From: JAPPLB01 sp965206655 | GTDB taxonomy: Bacteria > Acidobacteriota > Terriglobia > Bryobacterales > UBA6623 | Reading direction: 5' to 3' | DNA: 64,000 bases | Assembly (NCBI GenBank): GCA_965206655.1 | Contig: CBDBKC010000001.1 | Span: 1 to 64,000 of the forward strand | In this document: piece by piece, positions 7,104 through 16,800 of the stretch | How positions within the stretch are numbered: the first letter of the stretch is position 1 | Layout: the number at the start of each line of letters is the position of its first letter | Program-made: the position numbers and the translations under genes | Notes under the pieces: model-generated | Seen by the model: only the letters and a program-made list of their open reading frames with translations | Database searches by the model: none | Told to the model about the DNA's origin: nothing

Positions 7104-7355
7104 ATGTCTGACAAAGCAAAAGACGACGCGATTAAGACGCGGGAACAGGAGTCAGAACTCTCCGAGGAAGCCCTCGCCGAGGCGTCTGGCGGCGGCATCA
7201 TTGTCGTAGAACGGCAAGGTTCCACCCAGCTTGAGTTGGATACTCAGATCTCCGAGATCTCAATGCCGGCGCTCGACGGTTCCAGCAGCGATGCCGGGGA
7301 AGGAGGCTACACGAGTAAGATTCGAGCGACGAGGGACGCCGAGAAAGGGATGTAG
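7104..7355 (+). CDS. Double-glycine-leader peptide P8
   Basis: 83 residues. The ribosome-binding site aaaggaagg precedes the ATG. The leader ends ELSEEALAEASGGG (G29-G31). The core starts with a hydrophobic run (IIVVERQG) and continues acidic and Gly/Ser-rich (DGSSSDAGEGG). It has no Cys. P9 follows after 61 bp without a clear promoter, so the two probably share a transcript. Confidence 0.8.
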   Translation: MSDKAKDDAIKTREQESELSEEALAEASGGGIIVVERQGSTQLELDTQISEISMPALDGSSSDAGEGGYTSKIRATRDAEKGM

Positions 7356-7416
7356 CGCTGAATTCGACCGCGGGCCGGTTCAATAGAGTGGACCTATCAA
7401 CGTTGGGAGGGTCAAG

Positions 7417-7662
7417 GTGTCAGATGATGCGGAGAGTGTCCGGGGCAACCCGGAAGGCGACCAGCCGAAGGAACTTTCCGAGCAACAGTCAGAGGAGACC
7501 TCGGGCGGTGCATTTTTCAAGGGCGAGGTTGTAGGCATAGAACCGGTGTACAAAACGGCGGGCGAATCCAAAGCGGAGGAAGAGCCCCGCGACATCGGTC
7601 CGTCGCGGGAACAGCCGCGAAGTTTTATCATCGACGGTCAATCCTCGGACAGGGGCGAGTGA
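7417..7662 (+). CDS. Double-glycine-leader peptide P9
   Basis: 81 residues with a GTG start at 7417, supported by gggagg 7 bases upstream. The leader ends KELSEQQSEETSGG (residues 18-31), less canonical than the others because Gln-Ser replaces the usual Leu-Asp/Glu. The core starts AFFKGEVVGIEP and ends IIDGQSSDRGE; a D-R-G near the end also occurs in P2. No Cys. Confidence 0.72.
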   Translation: MSDDAESVRGNPEGDQPKELSEQQSEETSGGAFFKGEVVGIEPVYKTAGESKAEEEPRDIGPSREQPRSFIIDGQSSDRGE

Positions 7663-7742
7663 TCCCTGATTGATTCCTGAACTTCATCAAAGCGCCGCCC
7701 TAGTGGCGCGCGCTGGGCACACTTTTCAAGACGGAGAAGCGA

Positions 7743-7769
7743 GCCGCTTGAGATAATCGCTCAAGCGGC
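7743..7769 (+). terminator. Hairpin between P9 and the FHA-cyclase gene
   Basis: A perfect 10-bp stem (gccgcttgag / ctcaagcggc) with a 7-base loop. There is no T-run, so its role as terminator or attenuator is uncertain. Confidence 0.4.
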
Positions 7770-7791
7770 CGCGGGCCGACCAACTGCAAGA

Positions 7792-8767
7792 GTGTCCCAA
7801 CAGTATCTAGTCGTGACGACCAACGGGCGTGAGGAGGAGTTTCCGCTCGATGCCGCGAACCGCTGCAGGATCGGGCGAACTTCGCAGAACAGCCTCGTCC
7901 TGGATGACGACCTGGTATCTCGCAACCACGCCATCATTCAGGGCAGCGAGGATCTCGAGTTCTATTTGATCGACTTGGGGAGCCGAAATGGTACGCTCCT
8001 CAACGGTCGGCGTTTGACCGTGCCGGCACTGTTGCGAGATGGCGACACGATCATGATTGGCGACCAGGAACTTAGGTTTTGTCAAGAAGGCGGGGCACAG
8101 GCATCGATCGGTCCGGAAGCGCCTGAGATGTTCCCCGAAACGCGTGTCAAGGTCTCGCAACAGTTGATCACCGTGCTTGTGGTGGACATCTGCGGTTACA
8201 CGCGCCCTTTCACAACACCTGGATGAATCGATATTGGCTCAGACAATCGGGACGTTCATTCGCGAGTCGGGTCTGATTCTTGATCGGGAGCGGGCCTGGG
8301 CTCAGAAATACATCGGCGACGCGGTTATGGCCGTCTGGCTGCATCGCGGCAAGAGGCTCGCTCCCCGCGTAATGGGGGAGGTCGTGGAGTCGCTATATCA
8401 GTTGTTTGAAATAGCCGGCCGACTCCAAGAGCAGTTCGATCTGGATGCTCCGATCCGCTTGGGTGCAGGTATCAATTCCGGCCTTGCGGCGGTGGGAAAT
8501 GTCGGCAGCGGCTTGCTATCCGATCATACGGCGCTGGGCGATGTCGTGAATAGGGCGTTCCGGCTGGAATCGAGCACTCGACAGATCGGCTGCGACGTGG
8601 TTTTGGGGCAAGAGACCTATGACTTTCTGGCTTCGAACGGCGACTTAACGGGTATTGCGCAACACCATTCGGCCAGACTCAAGGGGTACGATGATTTGGT
8701 CGAAGTGTACGGGTTGTCGGGGACGTCGTTGCCGGCACTAGTCCGCATTGCCGGGCGTTTCCCGTAA
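7792..8767 (+). pseudogene. FHA domain-class III nucleotidyl cyclase, frameshifted
   Basis: The first frame (GTG 7792 to stop at 8226) encodes an FHA phosphothreonine-binding domain (IGRTSQNSL, SRNHAI, DLGSRNGT) and the start of a cyclase catalytic domain (VVDICGYTR, with the first metal-binding Asp). The rest of the cyclase continues from about 8190 in another frame to 8767 (KYIGDAVMAVW with the second Asp, GINSGLAAVGN, ALGDVVNRAFRLES). The shift is near 8199-8206 and equals one inserted or two deleted bases. Joined, the protein would have about 324 residues. It would make a cyclic nucleotide in response to a phosphorylated partner. It follows P8-P9 on the same strand. A sequencing error cannot be excluded. 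Confidence 0.8.
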
Positions 8768-8886
8768 GACGACGCTAAATCGTCTACAGTGACTGCCTGA
8801 GGTTACCATCCGCCTGCGGCAGGTCAGCGCGACCCTATCGAGACGAATGCCTCTGGAAAGGGCAGTACCATAGGAATGGTCACCAA

Positions 8887-9159
8887 ATGAACATCACTCT
8901 GAGCCCCGCACACGCGCAGTTAGTGCGCCAGAGGCTTGAACGGGGCGAGTTCGACAGCGCCGATTCCCTCGTGGCCCATGCGCTAGAGAGTATGGTCACC
9001 CGGGAGGCGCAAGACCAAGCAATTCGCCAGGAAGTTCGCGAGAAGATTGATCGTGGAGTCGCACAACTCGCGCGGGGTGAGGGACTCGACGGTGAGCAAG
9101 TCTTCGATGAGTTGGATGCCGAACTCGACAAGATGGAGAAGATGTCCCGGACGGGATGA
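8887..9159 (+). CDS. ParD-like antitoxin
   Basis: 90 residues. The N-terminus (MNITLSPAHAQLVRQRLERG, then FDSADSLVAHAL) is a ribbon-helix-helix DNA-binding domain of ParD antitoxins, followed by a charged helix that normally wraps the toxin. The stop overlaps the ATG of a ParE start in the usual ATGA arrangement. The partner gene is broken, so this antitoxin is an orphan. Confidence 0.75.
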   Translation: MNITLSPAHAQLVRQRLERGEFDSADSLVAHALESMVTREAQDQAIRQEVREKIDRGVAQLARGEGLDGEQVFDELDAELDKMEKMSRTG

Positions 9160-9233
9160 GCCGCTACATCCTTGCTTCTGAAGCGCGCTGCCCCCCAGGC
9201 AGAAGGTTTGCGATTGAACGGCCTCCGAGGGCC
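9156..9233 (+). pseudogene. ParE toxin, N-terminal remnant
   Basis: The reading frame starts MSRYILASEA, as ParE-family toxins commonly do (MSRYxLSxEA), then becomes unrelated to the family and runs into the IS1595 copy. At most about 10 codons of toxin remain. Confidence 0.5.
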
Positions 9234-9243
9234 TATTTGCTAA

Positions 9244-10272
9244 GCTGGGTATCCACTTGACTCAGGTGACCCCAAGATGTAGTGTAGGGCCTGGTGGAGG
9301 ATTACCCGCGCGACCAACTCGAATTCGAGTCTCACTTTGCGAGCGAGGAGGCTTGCCGCGACTATCTGTTCGCCTTGCGCTGGCCAGAGGGTTTCCGCTG
9401 TCCAAGGTGTGGGCATGAGCGCGCGGCCGGTGCGCAAAGTGTGGTTCGAATGCGCTCGCTGCGGGCGGCAAACCTCCGTCACCGCCGGCACGATCTTTCA
9501 AGACACACGCAAGCCGCTGCGGCTGTGGTTCCGGGCGATGTGGACCATCACCACGCAGAAGAATGGGGCCAGCGCCCTGGGTCTACAGCGCGTTCTGGGA
9601 CTGGGCAGTTACCAAACCGCCTGGACTTGGATGCACAAGCTGAGGCGAGCGATGGTGCGCCCGGGGCGGGAGCGATTGACGGGCCTCGTCGAGGTCGATG
9701 AGACCTACTGGGGCGCTGAAGAAGAAGGGGTAATCGGCCGGCAGACCGAGCGTAAAGCGTTGATTGCAGTCGCCGCGGAAGAGAGAGGCACCGGGCTGGG
9801 GCGCATCCGCATGCAGCGCGTTCAGAACGCCTCGGCGGCCAGTTTGATGCCCTTCGTCGAGGAGTCGGTCGAGCCGGGCAGCGTGGTTGTTACCGACAAC
9901 TGGTCGGGCTACGATCCGCTCAAGAAGAAGGACTACCAGCGTCGTATCATCTCGATTAACAACCGCCGCGAGCAGGCCTCGCAGCTACTGCCGAGGGTGC
10001 ACTTGGCGATCTCGCTACTCAAGCGCTGGATGCTGGGCACGCATCAGGGGGCGGTCAGCCACGAGCATCTGGACTACTATCTCGACGAGTTCGTGTTCCG
10101 CTTCAATCGGCGCAGATCACGCAGTCGGGGCAAGCTCTTCTATCGCCTTGTGCAGCAGGCCATGGCGGTGGAGCCGACGCCGTACCGCTCGATCGTCGCC
10201 GATTGGGACGCTAAGACGCTGTGAGCCCAACTACAAGATGTTGGGGTCACCTGAGTCAAGTGGATACCCGGC
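9244..10272 (+). mobile_element. IS1595-family element, copy 1
   Basis: 1029 bp with terminal repeats gctgggtatccacttgactc / its inverse gccgggtatcc. The target duplication is tttgctaa (9236-9243, 10273-10280). It inserted at the stop codon of the unknown gene. Confidence 0.92.
9294..10224 (+). pseudogene. IS1595 transposase, frameshifted
   Basis: The N-terminal zinc-ribbon part (EDYPRDQLEF ... FRCPRCGHERA) is in one frame and the DDE/ISXO2-like domain (VEVDETYWGAEEEGV, TDNWSGYDPL, HLDYYLDEFVFRFNRR) in another. Compared with copy 2 one base is missing near 9430 (gagcgcgc-ggccg versus gagcgagcttggccg). The element is therefore likely non-autonomous unless it frameshifts or copy 2 acts in trans. 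Confidence 0.88.
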
Positions 10273-10630
10273 TTTGCTAATTCGCTTGGATAGGCATTGC
10301 GAGACAAGCACGTTTGTGGCTTTGTGTACGGCAGCGAACGCTTTGGCCACCTCACTGTCTAGATACGCAAGCCGCTCAGCTTCATCCACATTGTGTGGAT
10401 GGGTGAATAAGGCGGCGAGTGGCAGGTTCGCAATAAAGTGAAGCCTGAGTGGGAAAACTGGCAATCTGCCTTTGAGGTGAGGATTTATCTTGTTGGTGCC
10501 GAGTCCCATCGGATCAGTCTTGGGATCGCGAAACTCAATCATTCCGCCAACACCACGCTGATGGGCAAGCGCTTTGATACCCTGCCTGGCGGCTTCGGTG
10601 CCGAAATGGCCGCCGACATCATTTCGTACT

Positions 10631-10907
10631 TAGTGGGGTATCCACTTCATTCAGGTACACCCTATGGGTTGTGGCCTCGCGGCTCCGGAACAGGAATGTG
10701 AGATTGCGAGAATCGTGCGAGTGGCCGCCAAGCCGACCCACACGCGAATTCATTGCGGTGGCAGCCTTCGGGCGGCAACTCCGAGAATCGGACGCGCTAC
10801 GCAGCCCCACGCCGCGCCAGAGCAGTAACCTCGGGATTCGCTTCTTGGTAGATGCTTTCGCGCGACCACAACATCTTGTGGCTGCCTGAGTCAAATGGAT
10901 ACCCCAC
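10631..10907. mobile_element. IS1595-related MITE, copy 2
   Basis: An inverted copy of the MITE at 2864-3138, almost identical over about 275 bp. The target duplication is ttcgtact (10623-10630, 10908-10915), with two extra bases (ta) before the left terminal repeat. It has no coding capacity. Confidence 0.9.
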
Positions 10908-10988
10908 TTCGTACTTTTTTCAGGAACACCTCGGTTGCGCGGCAGTCCCTGAGCGCGTCCTCCCACTCTACCGAGCGATTTTCTGGAA

Positions 10989-12022
10989 GGTGGGGTATCC
11001 ACTTGACTCAGGTGACCCCAAGATGTAGTATGCGGCCTCGTGGAGGATTACCCGCGCGATCTGCTCGAGTTCGAGGCGCGCTTCGCCACCGAAGAGGCCT
11101 GTCGCGACTATCTGGTCGCGCTGCGCTGGCGGGACGGGTTCCGTTGCCCCAACTGTGGGCTTGAGCGAGCTTGGCCGGTGCGCAAAGTATGGTTCGAATG
11201 TGCTGCCTGCGGTCGCCAAACGTCCGTCACGGCCGGTACGATCTTTCAGGACACACGCAAGCCGTTGCGGCTTTGGTTCCGAGCAATGTGGCACGTCGTC
11301 TCGCAGAAGAACGGAGTCAGCGCCTTGGGTTTGCAACGCGTTCTGGGACTGGGCAGCTACCAAACCGCCTGGGCTTGGATGCACAAGCTGCGGCGGGCGA
11401 TGGTGCGGCCGGGGCGCGAGCGTTTGACGGGCGTCGTCGAGGTGGATGAGACCTACTGGGGCGCGGAGGAGGAGGGCGTTCGCGGCCGCCAGATCGAGCG
11501 TAAAGGATTGATTGCAGTAGCCGCGGAGGAGAGAGGCAGCGGGCTGGGGCGGATCCGTATGCAGCGCCTGCGCAACGCCTCGGCGGCCAGCTTGATGCCC
11601 TTCGTGGAGGAGTCGATCGAGCCAGGCAGCGTGGTTCGCACCGATGGCTGGCTGGGCTACGAGCCACTCGAGAAGAAGGGCTATCGGCACCACATCGTCT
11701 TCCTCAAGGGTCGCCGCGAGCAGGCGTCGGAATTGCTTCCGCTGGTGCACAAAGCGATCTCGCTGCTCAAGCGCTGGTTGCTGGGTACGCATCAAGGGGC
11801 GGTCAGCCACGAGCATTTGGACTACTATCTGGACGAATTCGTCTTCCGGTTCAACCGGCGCAGCTCACGTAGCCGGGGCAAGCTGTTCTACAGGCTGGTT
11901 CAGCAAGCGGTCGCTGTGGAGCCGACGCCGTATCGCTCGATCATCGCCCACTGGGACGCCGAGCCGTTCTGAACCCCAAACACAAGATGTTGGGGTCACC
12001 TGAGTCAAGTGGATACCCCACC
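10989..12022 (+). mobile_element. IS1595-family element, copy 2
   Basis: 1034 bp with long terminal repeats (ggtggggtatccacttgact / inverse). The target duplication is ttctggaa (10981-10988, 12023-12030). It contains an intact transposase and is the likely source of activity for copy 1 and both MITEs. Confidence 0.93.
11040..11972 (+). CDS. IS1595-family transposase (ISXO2-like)
   Basis: 310 residues from a GTG start at 11040. The N-terminus has a zinc ribbon (CPNCG ... CAACG), followed by the DDE-type ISXO2-like domain with VEVDETYWGAEEEGV, RTDGWLGYEPL and HLDYYLDEFVFRFNRR. The family length and domain order are normal. The reading frame is intact, unlike copy 1. Confidence 0.92.
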   Translation: MEDYPRDLLEFEARFATEEACRDYLVALRWRDGFRCPNCGLERAWPVRKVWFECAACGRQTSVTAGTIFQDTRKPLRLWFRAMWHVVSQKNGVSALGLQRVLGLGSYQTAWAWMHKLRRAMVRPGRERLTGVVEVDETYWGAEEEGVRGRQIERKGLIAVAAEERGSGLGRIRMQRLRNASAASLMPFVEESIEPGSVVRTDGWLGYEPLEKKGYRHHIVFLKGRREQASELLPLVHKAISLLKRWLLGTHQGAVSHEHLDYYLDEFVFRFNRRSSRSRGKLFYRLVQQAVAVEPTPYRSIIAHWDAEPF

Positions 12023-12356
12023 TTCTGGAAACTTGGTTCTCAACGAGCTGAATTCTTCAGATTCATCAATCAACCTCAGGGCGTCGACATATTCTCTAAG
12101 GGTGCCAATCGCCCTTCGCAGGAAGTATACTTTTTGCGCCTTTACTTTGAAATGCCTGCGGCCACTCCGGGCGAGGAACTCGTCGTCGTACAGAGCCATC
12201 GCTTCGAGCCGGAGGTCCTCAAACAGTACGAAAACGCGAGCGAGGTGCCAGTCAAACGGCTTGTCAGAGCGAATAGGTCCGACAGCTCCACGTACTTTTC
12301 TCGGTGACTTGGTCTCAAACCTCATGTTCTCACACTGAAACAGGCCCTTCGGCGAC

Positions 12357-13799
12357 TCAGGCCAAAATCCCTTCGATCACATTGCCATGTACGTCGGTAA
12401 GCCGAATATCACGTCCCGCAAAACGAAACGTCAACTTCGTATGGTCAACCCCCAGCAGATGCAAAACCGTGGCGTGCAGATCGTGAATCGTCAAAACATT
12501 CTCAATCGCGCGATACCCATACTCATCCGTCCGCCCGAAGATCGTGCCACCCTTAACACCGCCGCCCGCTAACCACAGGCTGAAGCCGTAGGGGTTGTGA
12601 TCCCGCCCATCCGCCGCTTGCACGAACGGCGTTCTCCCGAACTCACCGGACCAGAGAACAAGCGTGTCCTCCAGCAGCCCTCTTGCCTTCAGGTCCTTGA
12701 TCAACGCCGCAATCGGCTGATCCACCTGGAACGCATTGAGCCCGTGGTGCTTCTCAAGTTTGCCGTGCTGGTCCCAAGGGTTGCCGAAATTCTTCTCCCC
12801 GTGGGTCGGAACCATCGTTAGCTCGACGAACCGCACACCGCGCTCGACCAGCCGCCGAGCCATCAGGCACTGTTTCGCGTACGCCACTTTCTGCGGATTG
12901 TCCGAGTCGAAACCGTACAGTTTCTTCGTCGCTTCCGTTTCACCGCTCAGGTCAACAAGATCCGGCACGGCCGTCTGCATCCGGTAAGCCGTTTCGTAGT
13001 TGCGAATCGCGGCGTCGATCTGCGCATGCCCGCCGGTGTCATCCAGAAAGCCACGGTCCATGTCTTCCACGAATCCGAGCCGCGCCCGTTGCAGCGCATC
13101 GGACTCCTTCGGGCGGATGTTATTCAGCGGCTCCTCGCGGTCCGGGTACAGAAACGAGCCTTGGTGCGTCGCCGGCAGAAAACCGTTACCGAAAACGTTT
13201 ACGCCGCCGAGTGGAATCCCGCCGCTACCCAGCACAACAAACCCCGGCAGGTTCCGGTTCTCTGTCCCGAGCCCGTAGCTGGCCCAGGCGCCCAGGCTCG
13301 GGAAGCCCGTAAACGGCTGCCCGCCATGAAAGTAGAAGTTCGCCTGGGCATGCTCCATGAACTTGACGGTCATCGAACGAATCACCGCCAGCTCGTCCGC
13401 CACCGAGCCCATCTGCGGGAACAGATCGCTGACCGGAATACCGCTCTCGCCGTAGCGGTTGAACTCCCAAGGACTCGGGAAGATGTTGCCGTCCTGGTTG
13501 AACATCGTCCGCTCGGTCTTGAACGGCATCGGCTGACCGGCTTCCTTCGCAAGTCGCGGCTTCGGATCAAACGAATCGATGTGCGAAACGCCGCCTGACA
13601 TGTAGCAGAAAATGACGTTCTTCACCTTCGGCGGGAAGTGAGGCTTCTTGACCGCGAGTGCGCCGGCCTCCGCGGCCGGACCGGCATACGCTCTGTCGGC
13701 CATCAGCCCGGCCAGCGCCAACATGCCGAAGCCGGTCGAAGTGCGCCGCAACATCTCACGGCGCGTCAAATACGGGCGCAAGTAGCGATCACGTGTCAT
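12357..13799 (-). CDS. DUF1501 exported protein
   Basis: 480 residues with a twin-arginine type signal (TRREMLRRTSTGFGMLALAG) and then the DUF1501 domain of the alkaline phosphatase/sulfatase-like superfamily (YMSGGVSHIDSFDPKP, WSGEFGRTPF, GRDHNPYGFSLWLAGGGVKGG). The function of DUF1501 is not established; it is probably periplasmic or extracellular. It lies 6 bp downstream of the DUF1549/DUF1553 gene on the same strand, the standard pair, and is probably co-transcribed with it. Confidence 0.92.
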   Translation of the reverse strand: MTRDRYLRPYLTRREMLRRTSTGFGMLALAGLMADRAYAGPAAEAGALAVKKPHFPPKVKNVIFCYMSGGVSHIDSFDPKPRLAKEAGQPMPFKTERTMFNQDGNIFPSPWEFNRYGESGIPVSDLFPQMGSVADELAVIRSMTVKFMEHAQANFYFHGGQPFTGFPSLGAWASYGLGTENRNLPGFVVLGSGGIPLGGVNVFGNGFLPATHQGSFLYPDREEPLNNIRPKESDALQRARLGFVEDMDRGFLDDTGGHAQIDAAIRNYETAYRMQTAVPDLVDLSGETEATKKLYGFDSDNPQKVAYAKQCLMARRLVERGVRFVELTMVPTHGEKNFGNPWDQHGKLEKHHGLNAFQVDQPIAALIKDLKARGLLEDTLVLWSGEFGRTPFVQAADGRDHNPYGFSLWLAGGGVKGGTIFGRTDEYGYRAIENVLTIHDLHATVLHLLGVDHTKLTFRFAGRDIRLTDVHGNVIEGILA

Positions 13800-13805
13800 T
13801 GCCTG

Positions 13806-16800
13806 CTACCGAATATAGATGAACTCCTTGAAGTTGAAAAGCGCATGGGCAAAGTCCTGCCAGATTCGGCGATCGCCCGCGACGTCATCCGGAATCACAT
13901 CATGCTCAGCGGCGAGCTTCGCGACAAATGTCTGAGCCCGATCGACTTCATCCGAATCCGGCACACGCCCCAAGGCCCGAGCGAACATGCGTCCAATCCG
14001 CTCCCGACTTCCGTTGCTCGCGCCCACCGTACGTTCCGCCCACTTCCGCGCCTGCTCAATCACAAACGGGCTGTTCATCAGCGTCAACGACTGCGACGGG
14101 ACATTCGTTACATCGCGCTGCCCGCGTGTCGTCGAGGGCTTCGGCGCATCAAACACCTCAAGAAACGGATTCGTCAAGTTACGACGAATCTCCAGATACA
14201 CGCTGCGCCGCCCCTCGCCATCCAGCGGCCCCTTCTTCTTGTCACCCTTCGCCTGCCCCGTCTCATGCGCATAGTAAGTCGTCACCGACGGCCCAAACAT
14301 CTCGGGTTTCAGCTCCCCCGAAACAGCCAGCACGGCGTCGCGAATCTCCTCGGCCTCCAAGCGCCGAACATTCGCGTGTTGCAGCAAACGGTTTTCCGGA
14401 TCCATCGCCAACGCCTTCTCCGAAGCGGCGCTGCTCATCCGGTAGGCGCGCGACGTTGCCAGGAACCGAATCATCTTTTTGATGGACCAACCCTCTTTGA
14501 CAAAATGATCCGCCAGGAAATCGAGAAGCTCGGGATGCGACGGCGGCGAACCAAGCTTGCCGAAGTTGTCGACAGTGCGGACGATGCCATGGCCGAAGAG
14601 GTGCTGCCAGATGCGGTTCACCGCAACCCGCGCCGTGAGCGGGTTACGCGAGTCCGTGACTTCTTCCGCCAACTTTAACCGAACCGTCCGCGGATCATCA
14701 AACGGCTCGCCGCCCAACGCCGTCAAGAATTTTCGCGGAACCACATCCCCAGGTTTCTTGTAGTCGCCGCGAATCAACAGCGGCTGATCCGGCGCCGCTT
14801 CATCCAGCAACCCCGGCGCCCTCCGTGGGATCGGCACCTCACCTTCCAGCCGCCGGTACTCCGCCACCAGCGGCTGCAACTCGACAAGCTGCCCCATTGA
14901 CCGCGGCAACAAGTCACGACGAACAAAGTAGTCCAGGTAAGACGCCTGCTCCTCGGTCAAAGCACCCCTGCGCCAAGCCTCGACGGCTTCAATTAGCGTA
15001 TCCCCATACCGGCCGGCCAGTTCCTCGCGCGACGACGGCGGCTCGCCCTGCAATAAATGCGCGATGGGTGGAATAACTTCCCGCGGCGTCTCGTCGTTGT
15101 TGTGAAACACCACGCGGTCCACTCCAAAATACGAGCGGCCATCGGGCAGGGGCGCCGGCTTCGTCTTGCGGTGCGTATAGTCATCAACCGTCGCAAACTC
15201 CAGGTACGCCGTAAACCCCTTCCAGTAGGTCGTATCCCACCGCACCCATTTCATCTCGTCGTCGAGAAGGTCGTGGCGCTGCCCGTAGATGCCGCCGCGC
15301 GGGACGGCATAATTCTCGATGATGAGTTGCACGGCACCCACATTCCCGCCCAGCACGCGGAAGCTGATCGAGTCGTGCTCGATACGAAAACGTGGCGACT
15401 GCAAAATGCCGTTGTGCTTCGGCGTCAGCAAGTGGGTATAAACGCCGCTCGGATAAATGCCCTCTACAACCCGGTCACCGTTCGGCTGGACAAAGAACTC
15501 GCCCGGCCCCGCCGGCGTCTCGGGCATTCCGGTGCCGTATCGCAGCCACGCGCGATAGTCCTCACCGCCGGGACGCCACACTTGGTCAAAGTTGGCTTTG
15601 TTGAATTCCTTTCGTGCGCTAATCTCCTGTCGCCAGTGTTCTCGTAGCCTCGTCCACACCGCCTCCAACCCACCCGCATCGCGACCCCGCGAAAGCTCCC
15701 AAACAGCCAGCGGGCTCTCCTCATCACAGGCCGCTTCCTCCAGGGCTTTGCGGATGGCGGCGTCCTGCTCGAAGGTCAATCGCACTTTGAGCAGGCGCGC
15801 CGCGTCGATCCAGGCGTCGGCCAGCTCGCCCCGGATCTTCTGCTTCAAAGCGGCCAGTTCCTCGCGGTGGACGTTGAGATGCTCCGGATTGTCGATCGTC
15901 GTCTGAATCGGCCGCGCACCGTAGAACGTGCCGAATAGAGAGTAAAAATCCTTCTGACTGATCGCGTCGAACTTGTGATCGTGGCAGCGCGCGCAAGAAA
16001 CGGTCAGCCCCTGAAACGCCTTGGAAAACACGTCGCTTTGGTTGTCCGTCCACTTGACGCGGTCCTCCCATGCCTCGACCGGTTGGAAGGCGTGCTCGAC
16101 CATTCGAAAATGCGCCGGGCCCAGCATCGACTCGTTCGTCTTGCCATCCAAACTCCAGCGAGGATCGGAGAGCAGGTCGCCGGCGATATGCTCGCGCAGC
16201 AATTGGTCGTAGGGAACGTCCTCGTTGAGAGCGCGAATCACGTAATCGCGGTACCGCCACGCATAGGGAACATCGGGGTCGCCTTCACTGCCGTGCGACT
16301 CGGAAAACCGCACTAAATCCATCCAGTGTCGCGCCCAGCGCTCGCCGAAACGAGGCGATTCGAGCAAGCGATCGACGAGCCGCCCGTAAGCCCGGGGCGA
16401 CCTGTCGTTGACAAACGCATCGATCTCTTCCGGCGTAGGAGGCAGGCCCGGCAAAGCAAACGAAAGCCGCCGCAACAGCGTATACCGGTCCGCTTCCTTA
16501 GCGGGCGTAAGTCCCTCGGCTTCGAGCTTCCGCAGAACGAAACGATCGACGTCATTCAGCGGCCACTCGCGCTTCCTCACCTTAGGTGGACTCGAAGGCC
16601 GCACGGGATGCCACGCCCAGTGCGCTTGCCGGCGCGTTTCCAGATCAAACTCAGACGCCGCGCTCTCCGAAGCCTGATCCTCTTCCGCCGGCCACGGAGC
16701 GCCCATCTCAACCCATTCGACAAGCGTCGCAATCTTCCCGGCGGCCAGCTTCCCGGTCGGCGGCATCTGCATCAACTCGCCGCGCACGGCCTGAATCAAG

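Larger units (their letters stand above)
9233..12325 (-). pseudogene. Unknown ~240-residue protein broken by three transposons
   Basis: The pieces are 12325-12023, 10980-10908, 10622-10281 and the stop at 9235-9233. Removing IS1595 copy 2, the MITE and IS1595 copy 1, each with one 8-bp target duplication, yields one continuous frame. The junctions read RTKFPE|NRSVEWED, EVFLKK|VRNDVGGHFG and KRISK-stop. The protein starts MRFETKSPRKVRGAV, contains an acidic helical part (DALRLIDESEEF) and a Gly/His segment (VGGHFGTEAARQG). I do not recognise the family. The start at 12325 has a plausible upstream region but no strong ribosome-binding site. Confidence 0.8.

Noticed and set aside
880..7662. Lanthipeptide or sactipeptide precursors
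   Set aside because: No Cys in any of the intact peptides and no LanM, LanB/C or radical-SAM gene in the window.
13638..14678. Long plus-strand ORF (346 codons) opposite the DUF1553 gene
   Set aside because: Shadow of the real minus-strand gene; Arg-rich composition and no domains. Similar antisense frames over other genes (2085-3152, 57257-58396, 51024-52214) were rejected for the same reason.
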